From Frateuria_A sp051900535 (GTDB lineage Bacteria > Pseudomonadota > Gammaproteobacteria > Xanthomonadales > Rhodanobacteraceae), in the NCBI RefSeq assembly GCF_051900535.1, contig NZ_JBHZGI010000007.1, positions 127,610 through 191,609 on the forward strand: a DNA stretch of 64,000 bases, written 5' to 3'. The notes below the pieces were generated by a model. The model saw only the letters and a list, made by a program, of their open reading frames with translations. It was not told the DNA's origin and did no database searches. Made by a program: the position numbers and the translations under genes. Shown here piece by piece: positions 31,421 to 39,912 of this stretch. The first letter of the stretch is position 1. Every line of letters begins with the position of its first letter.

Positions 31421-31441
31421 GCGACCGTATGATGCGGTCGC
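31421..31441. promoter_or_regulatory. Inverted repeat in the sigma/pntAB divergent region
   Basis: GCGACCG-TATGATG-CGGTCGC, a perfect 7-bp palindrome with a 7-base loop, in the 144-base gap between the divergent sigma and pntAB genes. It could be an operator. TATGAT in its centre resembles a -10, but no -35 stands at the right distance. Confidence 0.4.
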
Positions 31442-31478
31442 AACCGCTCGAAGGGGCGTGCGAACAGGGGAAGGGGTC

Positions 31479-31781
31479 ATGCTCGACGGTTTCCTGGCGC
31501 TGTATGTCTTCATGCTCGCGGCCTTTACCGGCTACGAGATCATCGCGCGGGTGCCGGTGATCCTGCACACGCCGCTGATGTCCGGTTCGAACTTCATTCA
31601 CGGGATCGTGCTGGTCGGCGCCATGATCGCGCTGGGGCACGCGCAGACACCACTGGAAATCGGTATCGGCTTCGTCGGCGTGCTGCTGGGCGCCGGCAAC
31701 GCGGCAGGCGGCTACGTGGTCACCGAGCGGATGCTGGAGATGTTCAAGTCCAGCCGCCCCGGCGGCGGGGAGTCTCGCTGA
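31479..31781 (+). CDS. pntAB: NAD(P) transhydrogenase subunit alpha part 2 (PntAB)
   Basis: Small membrane subunit of the three-gene transhydrogenase, 100 aa. It has three hydrophobic helices: about residues 3-22 (LDGFLALYVFMLAAFTGYE), 38-56 and 60-82. Together with PntB it forms the proton-conducting domain II. GTPLMSGSNFIHGI-like text (HTPLMSGSNFIHGIVLVGAM) is the conserved family block. AGGGGAAGGGG precedes the ATG. The stop overlaps the pntB start by one base. Confidence 0.92.
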   Translation: MLDGFLALYVFMLAAFTGYEIIARVPVILHTPLMSGSNFIHGIVLVGAMIALGHAQTPLEIGIGFVGVLLGAGNAAGGYVVTERMLEMFKSSRPGGGESR

Positions 31782-33208
31782 TGGCCTGGCTGCCGGGGGT
31801 GATCAAGGGCTGCTACTTCCTCGCCGCGTTGCTGTTCATCCTGGGCTTGAAGCGGATGAGTTCCCCGCGCAGCGCGCGCGGCGGCATCGTGTGGGCCGGC
31901 GTGGGCATGGCGCTGGCGGTGGCGGCGACTTTCGCGTTGCCGGGACTTGCCAACCGCGGACTGATCCTGGCCGCGTTGCTGCTGGGCACACTGGCCGCGT
32001 GGTGGTCCGGACGCCGCGTGGCGATGACCGCCATGCCGCAGATGGTGGCGCTGTACAACGGCATGGGCGGCGGCGCCGCGGCGGCGATCGGTGCGGCCGA
32101 GCTGGTCGCCTTCTCGGGTGCGGCGGTCACCCTGCTCGACGGCGGCCGCTTCAGCGCTGACGGGCAGGCGCCTGGCACCGTGCAGCTCGCGCTGGCCGTG
32201 CTGGGGGCGTTGATCGGTGCGGTGAGCTTTTCCGGTTCGTTGGTCGCCTTCGCCAAGTTGCAGGGTTGGCTGGACCGGCGTTTCGTGTTTCCGGGCCAGC
32301 GCGCGTTCAACCTGCTGTTGCTGGTGCTTGCCATCGCGCTGGGCGCGGTACTGGTCACCGGCACGCTTGCGCCGTGGGCCATTGCGGGGTTCTTCGCGCT
32401 GGCACTGCTGTTCGGACTGATGATGACGTTGCCGATCGGCGGCGCCGACATGCCGGTGGTGATCTCGCTGTACAACGCGTTCACCGGGCTGGCGGTGGCG
32501 TTCGAGGGTTTCGTGCTGGGCAACGAGGCGATGATCATCGCCGGTACCGTGGTCGGCGCTGCCGGCACGCTGCTTACCCAGCTGATGGCCCGGGCGATGA
32601 ATCGCTCGCTGGGCAACGTGCTGTTCGGCAGTTTCGGCGCCACCACGGGTGCGGCGCAGGTGATCGGCGGCGCGCAGAAACCGGTCGAGGCGAGCGACGC
32701 GGCCGTGATGATGGCCTACGCCGAGCGCGTGGTGATCGTGCCCGGCTACGGCATGGCCGTGGCGCAGGCGCAGCACAAGGTGTGGGAGTTCGCGCGGCAG
32801 CTGATCGAGCGCGGCGTCAAGGTGAAGTTCGCCATTCATCCGGTGGCCGGGCGCATGCCGGGACACATGAACGTGCTGCTCGCCGAGGCCGGCGTGCCGT
32901 ACGACCTGATCGCGGACATGGACGAGATCAACGCCGAATTCCCCAGCACCGACGTGGCGCTCGTGATCGGCGCCAACGACGTGGTCAACCCGCTGGCCAA
33001 GACCGATCCGGCCTCGCCGATCTACGGCATGCCGATCCTGGACGTGGCGGCGGCGCGGAACGTCATCGTGGTCAAGCGCGGCAAGGGCACCGGTTTTGCC
33101 GGCATCGAGAACGCGCTGTTCTACGCGGACAACGCGCGGATGCTGTACGGCGACGGGCAGGCCGTGGCGGCGGAGCTGGTGGCGGCGCTCAAGACGCTGG
33201 ACGCGTAG
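31781..33208 (+). CDS. pntB: NAD(P) transhydrogenase subunit beta (PntB)
   Basis: Membrane and NADP(H)-binding subunit, 475 aa. The N-terminal two thirds hold about nine membrane helices. Domain III binds NADP(H): VIVPGYGMAVAQAQHKV, HPVAGRMPGHMNVLLAEAGVPYD, LVIGANDVVNPLA, and RGKGTGFAGIENALFY are all present. PIGGADMPVVISLYNAFTG is a diagnostic membrane segment. With PntAA it should form a full enzyme even though the genes are split. A 7-bp hairpin (33217-33234) follows the stop, between this gene and a convergent one. Confidence 0.95.
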   Translation: MAWLPGVIKGCYFLAALLFILGLKRMSSPRSARGGIVWAGVGMALAVAATFALPGLANRGLILAALLLGTLAAWWSGRRVAMTAMPQMVALYNGMGGGAAAAIGAAELVAFSGAAVTLLDGGRFSADGQAPGTVQLALAVLGALIGAVSFSGSLVAFAKLQGWLDRRFVFPGQRAFNLLLLVLAIALGAVLVTGTLAPWAIAGFFALALLFGLMMTLPIGGADMPVVISLYNAFTGLAVAFEGFVLGNEAMIIAGTVVGAAGTLLTQLMARAMNRSLGNVLFGSFGATTGAAQVIGGAQKPVEASDAAVMMAYAERVVIVPGYGMAVAQAQHKVWEFARQLIERGVKVKFAIHPVAGRMPGHMNVLLAEAGVPYDLIADMDEINAEFPSTDVALVIGANDVVNPLAKTDPASPIYGMPILDVAAARNVIVVKRGKGTGFAGIENALFYADNARMLYGDGQAVAAELVAALKTLDA

Positions 33209-33270
33209 TGGCGTTGGGTGGGCGCCAGCCCACCAGGGATCGTGAGCGAGGCGCTGGCCGAAGCCCGTCC

Positions 33271-33699
33271 TTACGAAGCCTTGCGCGGCTGGCGACTGGC
33301 GATCCAGGCGGCCAGCAATGCGCCGGCCAGGGTGAACGCGATACCGGTCGGTCGTACCGCCAGTTCGGCCAGCGACAGCAACATCGTCAGGCCGGCCCCG
33401 CGCAGCGCGTCGAGCAGGCCCATGCCCATGGAGCCGGCGATGCGCGCGGCAGCGGTCAGCACGTCCACGTAAACGGCAGCGAGCACGGTCGCGCCCGCGG
33501 CCAGCACGGCCGCCACGCGCCCGGCCGGTCGCACCCAGCTGCGGATGGCCAGCGCCAGCAGGGCGCCGACCAGCAGCGCAAGCGCGGGCAGCGGGCGTTG
33601 CAGCGCCATCGTCGGAAGCATCCAGACCGCACCGGCAGCGAGGCCCAGCATGGCCGCGCTGAAGGCGGCGAACAGCACCGGGATCAGGCGCACGGGCAC
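33271..33699 (-). CDS. Hypothetical multi-pass membrane protein
   Basis: About 142 aa. Four hydrophobic stretches follow one another: RLIPVLFAAFSAAMLGLAAGAV, ALALLVGALLALAI, VAAVLAAGATVLAAVYVDV, and a final GIAFTLAGALLAAWIAS. No catalytic motif is visible and I do not recognise the family. The start is uncertain: GTG at 33699 is chosen because it puts a membrane helix at the N-terminus, while a TTG at 33777 would add 26 polar residues. It is convergent with pntB and divergent from sufT. Confidence 0.55.
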   Translation of the reverse strand: MPVRLIPVLFAAFSAAMLGLAAGAVWMLPTMALQRPLPALALLVGALLALAIRSWVRPAGRVAAVLAAGATVLAAVYVDVLTAAARIAGSMGMGLLDALRGAGLTMLLSLAELAVRPTGIAFTLAGALLAAWIASRQPRKAS

Positions 33700-33923
33700 A
33701 GACCATGCGGTGGTGGAAGGTGGAACGGCATGCGGCTCCCGGATCGTCGAAACAAACGCACATGATAACCCGCGCAAGCGTCCAGCCTGGCTGGGTGCGC
33801 CTGCCCATCGCTTGAGATCGGCCGCTCTGGCCTGATCTTGATCAGCGGCTTACGCCGCGGGCGCGGCATAATAGGCCGCTTCCGCCGCGTCCCCGCGCGG
33901 CCTCGAGTATCGGCAGGATCGGC

Positions 33924-34481
33924 ATGAGTGGTTTCAGTCTGAGCAGCGAACCCTTCACCCTGGAACGCGACTGCATGGCCGTGATGGTCCCGCAGGGCGA
34001 GAGCGTGACGCTGCCGGCCGGCCAGATCGGCTACATCACCCAGGCCCTGGGCGGCAGCTTCACCGTGTACGTGGAAGGCAACCTGTTCCGCATCGCCGGC
34101 CACGACGCCGACGCGCTGGGCAAGGAGCCGCCGCCACCGATCGAGCTGGCCGCCGATGCGAGCGACCAGGACGTGGAGAAGCTGGTCTGGCAGCAACTGC
34201 GTACGGTGTTCGACCCGGAGATCCCGATCAACGTGGTGGAACTGGGGCTGGTCTACGACGTCTCGATCGAAGCGGGCGACAACGCAACGCGCAAGGTCTA
34301 CGTAAAGATGACACTGACCGCGCCCGGTTGCGGCATGGGCGATATCCTGGTCGACGACGTGCGCACGAAACTGGAGCTGATCCCCACAGTCGGCGAGGCG
34401 GATGTCGACCTGGTATTCGATCCGCCGTGGAATCATTCGATGATGTCGGATGCGGCAAAGCTCGAGACCGGCATGCTCTAG
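33924..34481 (+). CDS. sufT: Fe-S cluster assembly protein SufT (DUF59/MIP18 family)
   Basis: A 185-residue SufT. The N-terminal extension (about residues 1-80) is the SufT-specific part. The C-terminal MIP18/DUF59 domain (about 90-180) has TVFDPEIPINVVELGLVYDV and the conserved LTAPGCGMGDILVDDV with a single cysteine, then DLVFDPPW. The family helps mature iron-sulfur proteins, usually under high iron-sulfur demand. AGGATC lies a few bases before the ATG. No other suf gene is nearby, which is common for unlinked sufT. It ends in a rho-independent terminator. Confidence 0.92.
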   Translation: MSGFSLSSEPFTLERDCMAVMVPQGESVTLPAGQIGYITQALGGSFTVYVEGNLFRIAGHDADALGKEPPPPIELAADASDQDVEKLVWQQLRTVFDPEIPINVVELGLVYDVSIEAGDNATRKVYVKMTLTAPGCGMGDILVDDVRTKLELIPTVGEADVDLVFDPPWNHSMMSDAAKLETGML

Positions 34482-34503
34482 CGAACCCTTCGCAAACCTT
34501 CCC

Positions 34504-34529
34504 AAAGCCCGGCATGTCCGGGCTTTTTT
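34504..34529 (+). terminator. Rho-independent terminator after sufT
   Basis: AAAGCCCGG, loop CATGT, CCGGGCTTT, then a run of six T. It lies 22 bases after the sufT stop. Confidence 0.9.
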
Positions 34530-34922
34530 ATTGCGTGTGCGATGCATGATCGACAGGCCTGTAAGCGGCCCCGCCACGCGGTTTTCGCGCAGTGCTAACA
34601 GCGACCATCACAATTCGGTTACCTAGGAAAAATTCACTCTTGACCCCTCCGCAAGCGGGCTCTTAATGTCGACGAATCCGTTGGCGGGGAGGTTGACGGA
34701 TGGTCCTGCAGCGACGCTAAGGGGTTCCTGCGTTGCCCTCGCATGATGAGCCCGCGTACTGCCCTCGCATGGAAGAAAGGGAGAAGCAGCGCGCATCGGG
34801 ATGCAGCCGGGACCGTTGGCAAACAGTGGCGCCGTGCCCCGCACGGCTAATTCACGCATGGGGTCCGAAGTGACCGCATCAGGTTCGCTCGCCCCGAATT
34901 TCTCTTTTATGGAGTACCTGAA
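34530..34922. other. Long upstream region of the metalloprotease gene
   Basis: Nearly 400 bases with no gene. It contains a sigma-70-like promoter at 34640-34669 and a 12-base direct repeat TGCCCTCGCATG at 34734-34745 and 34760-34771. If the promoter is real, the mRNA has an untranslated leader of about 245 bases. No known riboswitch or RNA gene is recognised. Confidence 0.5.
34640..34669 (+). promoter_or_regulatory. Candidate sigma-70 promoter for the M4 metalloprotease
   Basis: TTGACC, 18 bases, TAATGT. Both elements match the consensus in four or five of six positions with acceptable spacing. Confidence 0.5.
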
Positions 34923-37070
34923 ATGCCAAGTAATGTCCGTCTGAAGCTTCTGGTTGCCGCCATCGGTATGGCGTGTGCCTCCACCGCGATGGCAGCAAAC
35001 AGCGAGCGCGTGAACGTGCAAAACCTCGGTGCGGTGCCGGCCGGCAGCCTCGCGACGCGTTTGAACCTCGGCGCGAACATGTCGCTGACCGCACGCAGCA
35101 CCGCGCACCTGCCCAACGGCAAGCAGGTCGTGCGCCAGCAGCAGATGTACCGCGGCGTGCCGGTATACGGCCGCAGCGTTGCGGTGGAACAGGACGCGCA
35201 TGGCAACGTGCTGCACGCGTCCGGCAACGTGATGAAGCTGCCGGCCAACCTCGCCGCGCCGCTCTCGGTCACCCCGAAGCTGAGCGGCGCCCAGGCCATC
35301 GCCAAGCTGCAGGCCCACGCGCACACCACGCTGGCCGGTGGCGCGTCCATCTACAACAAGAAGGCCGACCTGTTCGTCTATCCGCAGGAAAACGGCTCGC
35401 CGCGCCTGGTCTACCTCACCTCCTACGTCGTCGGTGGCCAGCATCCGAGCCGCCCGACCGCGATCGTCGATGCGCACACCGGCGCGGTGATCCAGAGCTG
35501 GGATGGCCTGACCGACGCCACCGCCAACGGTCCCGGCGGCAATCAAAAGACCGGCGAGTACTACTACGGCACCGACTACCCGGCGCTGCAGGTCACCCAG
35601 TCCGGCAGCACCTGCACCCTGCAGAACACCAACGTCGTCACCTACAACCTCAACCACGGCACCAGCGGCGGCACCCTGGTCAGCTTCACCTGCCCGACCA
35701 GCAACACCGATCCGATCAATGGCGCCTACTCGCCGGTCAATGACGCGCACCACTTCGGCGGCGTGGTCCACGACATGTACGTTGCGTACAACGGCGCGGC
35801 CCCGCTCAACATGCAGCTGCGCATGAACGTGCACTACAAGAGCAATTACGAGAACGCGTTCTGGGACGGCACCGCCATGTACTTCGGCGATGGCGCCAGC
35901 ACCTTCTATCCGCTGGTCTCGCTCGACGTGACCAGCCACGAGATCAGCCACGGCTATACCGAGCAGAACTCCGGTCTGCAGTACAGCGGCCAGTCGGGCG
36001 GCATGAACGAAGCCTATTCGGACATCGCCGGCGAAGCGGCCGAATTCTATGACCGCGGCCAGGCCGACTTCCTGGTGGGCGCCGACATCATGAAGAGCGG
36101 CACCGCGCTGCGCTTCATGTGCAACCCGCCGCAGGATGGCGGCTCGATCGACAACGCGGCCGACTACACCAGCGGCCTGGACGTGCATTATTCCTCCGGC
36201 GTCTACAACAAGGCGTTCTGCCTGCTCGCAAAGACGTCCGGCTGGGACGTGAAGAAGGCCTTCCAGTCGTTCGCGCTGGCCAACAAGTCGTACTGGACCG
36301 CGACCTCCAACTTCAACGACGGCGCCTGCGGCGTGGAGTCGGCCGCGACCGCCCTCGGCTATAGCTCGACCGATGTGGCGTCCGCCTTTACCCAGGTTGG
36401 TGTCACCTGCCCGAGCGGCGGTGGCGGTGGCGGCGGTGGCAGCACGGTCGAACTGCAGAACGGCGTGGCCGTGACCGGCGTGTCCGGTTCGGCGGGCCAG
36501 GACCATGACTACCTGATCAAGGTGCCCTCGGGCGCCTCCAACCTGGTGATGTCGATCTCCGGCGGCAGCGGCGATGCGGACCTGTACACCAAGTTCGGCT
36601 CCGCGCCGACGCTGAGCAGCTACGACTGCCGTCCGTACAAGACCGGCAACAGCGAGAGCTGCTCGGTCTCCGCGCCGCAGGCGGGCACCTACTACATCAA
36701 GGTGCACGGCTACTCCTCGTACTCGAGCGTGACGGTGAAGGCCTCCTACAGCACCGGCGGCGGCAGCGGCGGCGGCACTACCACGGTGAACCTGCCGACC
36801 GTGAGCACCGGCAACTGGTCAGCGACGTATACCGAGACGGTGCAGGCCGGTCAAACGGCGAAGTTCGCCATCTCCGGCGGCACCGGTGATGCGGACCTGT
36901 ACGTCCGGGCAGGCTCCGCGCCGACCACCACCAGCTACAGCTGCCGCCCGTACCTCACCGGCAACAACGAGAGCTGCACCTTCACCCCGTCGACGACCAC
37001 CACCTATTACATCAAGGTGCGTGCGTACCAGACGTTCTCGGGTGTGACGCTGACCGAAACGCTCAACTGA
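34923..37070 (+). CDS. Secreted M4 metalloprotease with two PPC domains
   Basis: Thermolysin-family preproenzyme, 715 aa. The signal peptide is about residues 1-25, ending TAMAA. A propeptide (about 26-190) with inhibitory FTP/PepSY-like parts follows. The catalytic domain has H339-E-I-S-H343 and the third zinc ligand E363 in GGMNEAYSDI, with a late catalytic H in LDVHYSSGVYNKAF. Two C-terminal PPC domains (about 510-610 and 625-715), separated by Gly-rich linkers, share GDADLY and CRPYxTGNxESC. PPC domains usually aid export or substrate binding and are cut off on maturation. Compare vibriolysin and pseudolysin. Confidence 0.94.
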   Translation: MPSNVRLKLLVAAIGMACASTAMAANSERVNVQNLGAVPAGSLATRLNLGANMSLTARSTAHLPNGKQVVRQQQMYRGVPVYGRSVAVEQDAHGNVLHASGNVMKLPANLAAPLSVTPKLSGAQAIAKLQAHAHTTLAGGASIYNKKADLFVYPQENGSPRLVYLTSYVVGGQHPSRPTAIVDAHTGAVIQSWDGLTDATANGPGGNQKTGEYYYGTDYPALQVTQSGSTCTLQNTNVVTYNLNHGTSGGTLVSFTCPTSNTDPINGAYSPVNDAHHFGGVVHDMYVAYNGAAPLNMQLRMNVHYKSNYENAFWDGTAMYFGDGASTFYPLVSLDVTSHEISHGYTEQNSGLQYSGQSGGMNEAYSDIAGEAAEFYDRGQADFLVGADIMKSGTALRFMCNPPQDGGSIDNAADYTSGLDVHYSSGVYNKAFCLLAKTSGWDVKKAFQSFALANKSYWTATSNFNDGACGVESAATALGYSSTDVASAFTQVGVTCPSGGGGGGGGSTVELQNGVAVTGVSGSAGQDHDYLIKVPSGASNLVMSISGGSGDADLYTKFGSAPTLSSYDCRPYKTGNSESCSVSAPQAGTYYIKVHGYSSYSSVTVKASYSTGGGSGGGTTTVNLPTVSTGNWSATYTETVQAGQTAKFAISGGTGDADLYVRAGSAPTTTSYSCRPYLTGNNESCTFTPSTTTTYYIKVRAYQTFSGVTLTETLN

Positions 37071-37081
37071 GGTCCGACCCG

Positions 37082-37155
37082 GGTCCGCGTCGGGCAACCG
37101 ACGCGGACCTCCTGAGCCCCAAGAGACGACCCCGGCTCCGGCCGGGGTTTTTTTT
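37082..37155 (+). terminator. Tandem hairpin and rho-independent terminator
   Basis: First, a perfect 12-bp stem GGTCCGCGTCGG with a GCAA tetraloop (37082-37109). Second, CCCCGGC/GCCGGGG (37130-37147) followed by eight T. Only the second is a classical terminator; the first may protect the mRNA 3' end. Confidence 0.88.
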
Positions 37156-37527
37156 CATGCCCGTTGCCTGGGAAACGCGAAGGACGCGACTGGCCGCGCA
37201 ACTTGCCGATTTGACCTGGCATCTTCCGGCGGGCAAACGGTGAGCAGCCTGACCGTCCGCCTCCCCGCCAGCGTCACCGACAGCTACGCGTCCATTGCAT
37301 CGCGCTTGTCGGAAGCCGCAACCAACTGCACGGCTAGCAGCCCTGGTTAGGTGGCGCATAAGGCGCATGGTGCCGTACATCGGGATGATGGAGCATCCGC
37401 TTCCTCGGGCCCCGGGGCTATTCGCAGTACGCGCGTTGCGCCGGATGACGCCATGCAGGCCGTGCAGTGGCGCAAACGACGAGGGGCCGCCTTGCGGTAG
37501 CCCCTCCTTCCACATCCTGCCGTTCGC
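37156..37527. other. Intergenic stretch without recognised gene
   Basis: About 370 bases between the protease terminator and a minus-strand gene. Short open frames here have no ribosome site or family signature. One 7-bp hairpin, GAGGGGC/GCCCCTC (37481-37506), might end the minus-strand asparaginase transcript, but it lacks a T run. Confidence 0.45.
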
Positions 37528-38013
37528 TCAGGCCTGCTCGAAGCGATTGGCGTCGCGGTTCTTGCGCACCTTGGCGGGATCCCACACGCGGCCGTTCATG
37601 GCGATGTAGACGCCGTCCGGCAGCGTCTGCACGGCGGCCACGGCGCAGCCGATGTTGAACACCGCATCGGAACCCTGGAATCGCGCCGGGTTCAGCGCGC
37701 CCGTCAGCACGATCACCTTGCCCGGGATGGACGCCAGTTCGCGCGCGGTCTCGACCATCGTGTCCGTGCCGTGGGTCACCAGCACATGCCGGTGCGGCTG
37801 CGCCTCGATGGTTGAGCGCACCAGCGCGCGGTCCTCGGCGCCCATGTGCAGGCTGTCCTTGCGCAGGATCGGGATCACGTCGAACGCGAACGCCACGCCG
37901 AGCTGGCCGAGAATCTCGCCGATCTGCGGCGCGCCGATCTTGTAGTCCGACTTGTCGTCGAAATAGATCTTGTCGATGGTGCCGCCGGTGGTGACGATGG
38001 TCAGGTGCTGCAT
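37528..38013 (-). CDS. Short asparaginase-domain protein
   Basis: A 161-residue protein matching only the N-terminal catalytic domain of type I/II L-asparaginases, which are usually 320-350 aa. The two active-site threonine motifs are present: TTGGTIDKIYFDD and VTHGTDTMVETA. VIVLTGALNPARFQGSDAVFNIGCAVAAV continues the conserved core. Similar stand-alone domains occur in many gammaproteobacteria and are annotated as asparaginases, but activity is not known to me. It starts at MQHLTIV. It lies downstream of, and on the same strand as, an acyl-CoA dehydrogenase gene. Confidence 0.82.
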   Translation of the reverse strand: MQHLTIVTTGGTIDKIYFDDKSDYKIGAPQIGEILGQLGVAFAFDVIPILRKDSLHMGAEDRALVRSTIEAQPHRHVLVTHGTDTMVETARELASIPGKVIVLTGALNPARFQGSDAVFNIGCAVAAVQTLPDGVYIAMNGRVWDPAKVRKNRDANRFEQA

Positions 38014-38077
38014 GGTGGCTTCGAGGGCAGGTGGGGTGGGTAGTTTAGCGGCTCGCGGTGGGGCGGGCGGAAACCCG

Positions 38078-39712
38078 TCACAACAGCAGCCGCGTATCGG
38101 CCAGGTCCGCCGCCGCCAACCGGTCCAGGCCGTGCGCGACGAAGCACCGCAGCGCCGCACCCGGGCGCATGTCGCAGCGTCCGCGGGCGAACGTGGACTG
38201 GCGGGCGAGCAGGGCGGCCGCGGCACAGCGCGCCAGCGTGAGCGCCAGCCCGCGGGCCGAGGCTTCCAGGTCCGCGCGATCGTTGCGCGACGCCTGCAGT
38301 TGCCGCGACGCGGCCTCGAAAGCGGCATGGATCGGCGCCACGGCTTCGGGCTCGTGGCAGCCGTCGACCCAGCCGGCGATCGCGGTGCGCAGCGCGTCCA
38401 GGCCCTCGCCGAGCGCGCGCAGGCTGTCCAGCGCGAGCACGTTGGTGGTGCCTTCCCAGATCGCGTAGACCTGCGCGTCGCGCAGCAGTTGCGGCAGGCC
38501 GGTGTCCTCGATGTAGCCGGCGCCACCGAAACACTCCAGCGCCTCGGAGCAGAGCGCTACCGCAACCTTGCCGGTCCACAGCTTCGCCAGCGGCGTGAGC
38601 AGGCGCAGCAGCGCGGTTTCGTGCGGCGCGGCGAGGCCCTGTTCCACGCGACCCAGCAACTGAACGACCTCGAAGGCCAGCACGAACGCGCCCTCGAACT
38701 CGGCGCGCATGTCGGCCAGCGTGCGCGCATGCAGCGGCTGCTCGATCAGCGGACGGCCGAATGCCTCGCGGTGCGCCGCGTAGTCGCACGCCAGCGCCAG
38801 CGCGCGAGCCATGCTCGCCACCGCGCACACGGCGTTCCAGGTGCGCGTGACGTTGAGCATCGGCGCGACCTGGCGTACACCCTGGGCGAGCTCGCCCAAT
38901 GGCCAGGCGGGCAGGCCATGGAGATGGGTCTCGGCGGTGGGCAGCTCGCGGGTGCCGAGCTTGTCCTTCAGGCGGTCGACGACGAGCTCCGGTTTGCGCG
39001 CTGCGCCGTCCATCGTCTCGACGTAGAACAGGGCCAGGGCGGCAGTGCCGTCGCCGGCACCTTCCGGGCGCGCGAGCGCGAGCGCCGCCTCGCCGACGAC
39101 CGCCGAGCTGAACCACTTGCGTCCGTGCAGGCGCCACTGGCCGGCTTCGTCCCGTCGCGCGACGGTGCCGGTGTGGCCTACGTCCGAGCCGCCGGCGGTC
39201 TCGGTCATCCATTGTCCGCTCAGCCAGAAGGTGGCCGGATCGCGGCTCAGGAAATGCGGCAGCGCGCGGTCGATCAGCGCCTGATTGGCTGAAGCCTTCA
39301 GCGCCGCGATGGCGCCGTCGGTCATCGCCACCGGGCAGGTGTAGAACTCGCTGGCCAGGTGGTAGAGGTAGACGCGTGCGAACTGCTCCAGCCGCGCGTG
39401 CTCGTGCGGCTCGTGGCCGGCGGCCAGGATGGCGTGACGGGTGGTCAGGCCGGGTCCTTCCTGCCAGGCCGCGGTCAGTTCGATGCGGTCCACGCGTCGA
39501 CCCCAGGCATCCCAGCGCGTGAGCACCGGCGTCCGCGGCGTACTGCGGCGAGCGCGCTCCCAGGCGAGCTGGGCATAGTCGCCCAGGGCGTCGAGGTCGG
39601 CATCCAGCGCCGGGCGTCGTTGGGCAGGGATCACCCGGTCCAGCAAGGCCAGCAGCGTGCGATCGTTGCGGTAGGGGTGGACCAGCTGCGGCGCGGTCTG
39701 CAGGAAATCCAT
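38078..39712 (-). CDS. AidB-like acyl-CoA dehydrogenase
   Basis: Flavoenzyme of 544 aa, similar to AidB/isovaleryl-CoA dehydrogenase-type proteins. The N-terminal region (YAQLAWERARRSTPRTPVLTRWDAWGRRVDRIE) is typical of AidB. The FAD-binding middle has FWLSGQWMTETAGGSDVG and WFSSAV. Near the C-terminus, CFGGAGYIEDTGLPQLLRDAQVYAIWEGTTNVLALD is a family hallmark. E. coli AidB protects DNA during alkylation stress; whether this one does or simply oxidises an acyl-CoA is not visible. An ATG start at MDFLQTA fits. The upstream region holds no adaptive-response genes such as ada. Confidence 0.87.
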   Translation of the reverse strand: MDFLQTAPQLVHPYRNDRTLLALLDRVIPAQRRPALDADLDALGDYAQLAWERARRSTPRTPVLTRWDAWGRRVDRIELTAAWQEGPGLTTRHAILAAGHEPHEHARLEQFARVYLYHLASEFYTCPVAMTDGAIAALKASANQALIDRALPHFLSRDPATFWLSGQWMTETAGGSDVGHTGTVARRDEAGQWRLHGRKWFSSAVVGEAALALARPEGAGDGTAALALFYVETMDGAARKPELVVDRLKDKLGTRELPTAETHLHGLPAWPLGELAQGVRQVAPMLNVTRTWNAVCAVASMARALALACDYAAHREAFGRPLIEQPLHARTLADMRAEFEGAFVLAFEVVQLLGRVEQGLAAPHETALLRLLTPLAKLWTGKVAVALCSEALECFGGAGYIEDTGLPQLLRDAQVYAIWEGTTNVLALDSLRALGEGLDALRTAIAGWVDGCHEPEAVAPIHAAFEAASRQLQASRNDRADLEASARGLALTLARCAAAALLARQSTFARGRCDMRPGAALRCFVAHGLDRLAAADLADTRLLL

Positions 39713-39912
39713 GGCGCGTTCCCGTTTGCAGGATACGCGCGAGTATAGGTGCCGGTTCGTGGGTGGGGCGCGAGGCTCTGCGACGTCGGCGTTGCGCGCC
39801 TGCGCTCAGGTAAGCGGTGCTGCCAACGTATGCCTGTATCCGTTCGGACTAAGCGTACGTGCACGCGGGAGTCGAGCGCTTGCCTCGACCTCGTTTCAAC
39901 CGGCAAGTCAGC

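Noticed and set aside
33838..33872. A sigma-70-like pair TTGATC and CATAAT ahead of sufT.
   Set aside because: The spacing is 23 bases, too long for sigma-70.
37063..37515. A 150-codon frame on the minus strand after the M4 protease.
   Set aside because: No ribosome site or family signature, and it overlaps the strong terminator of the protease gene. Treated as non-coding.
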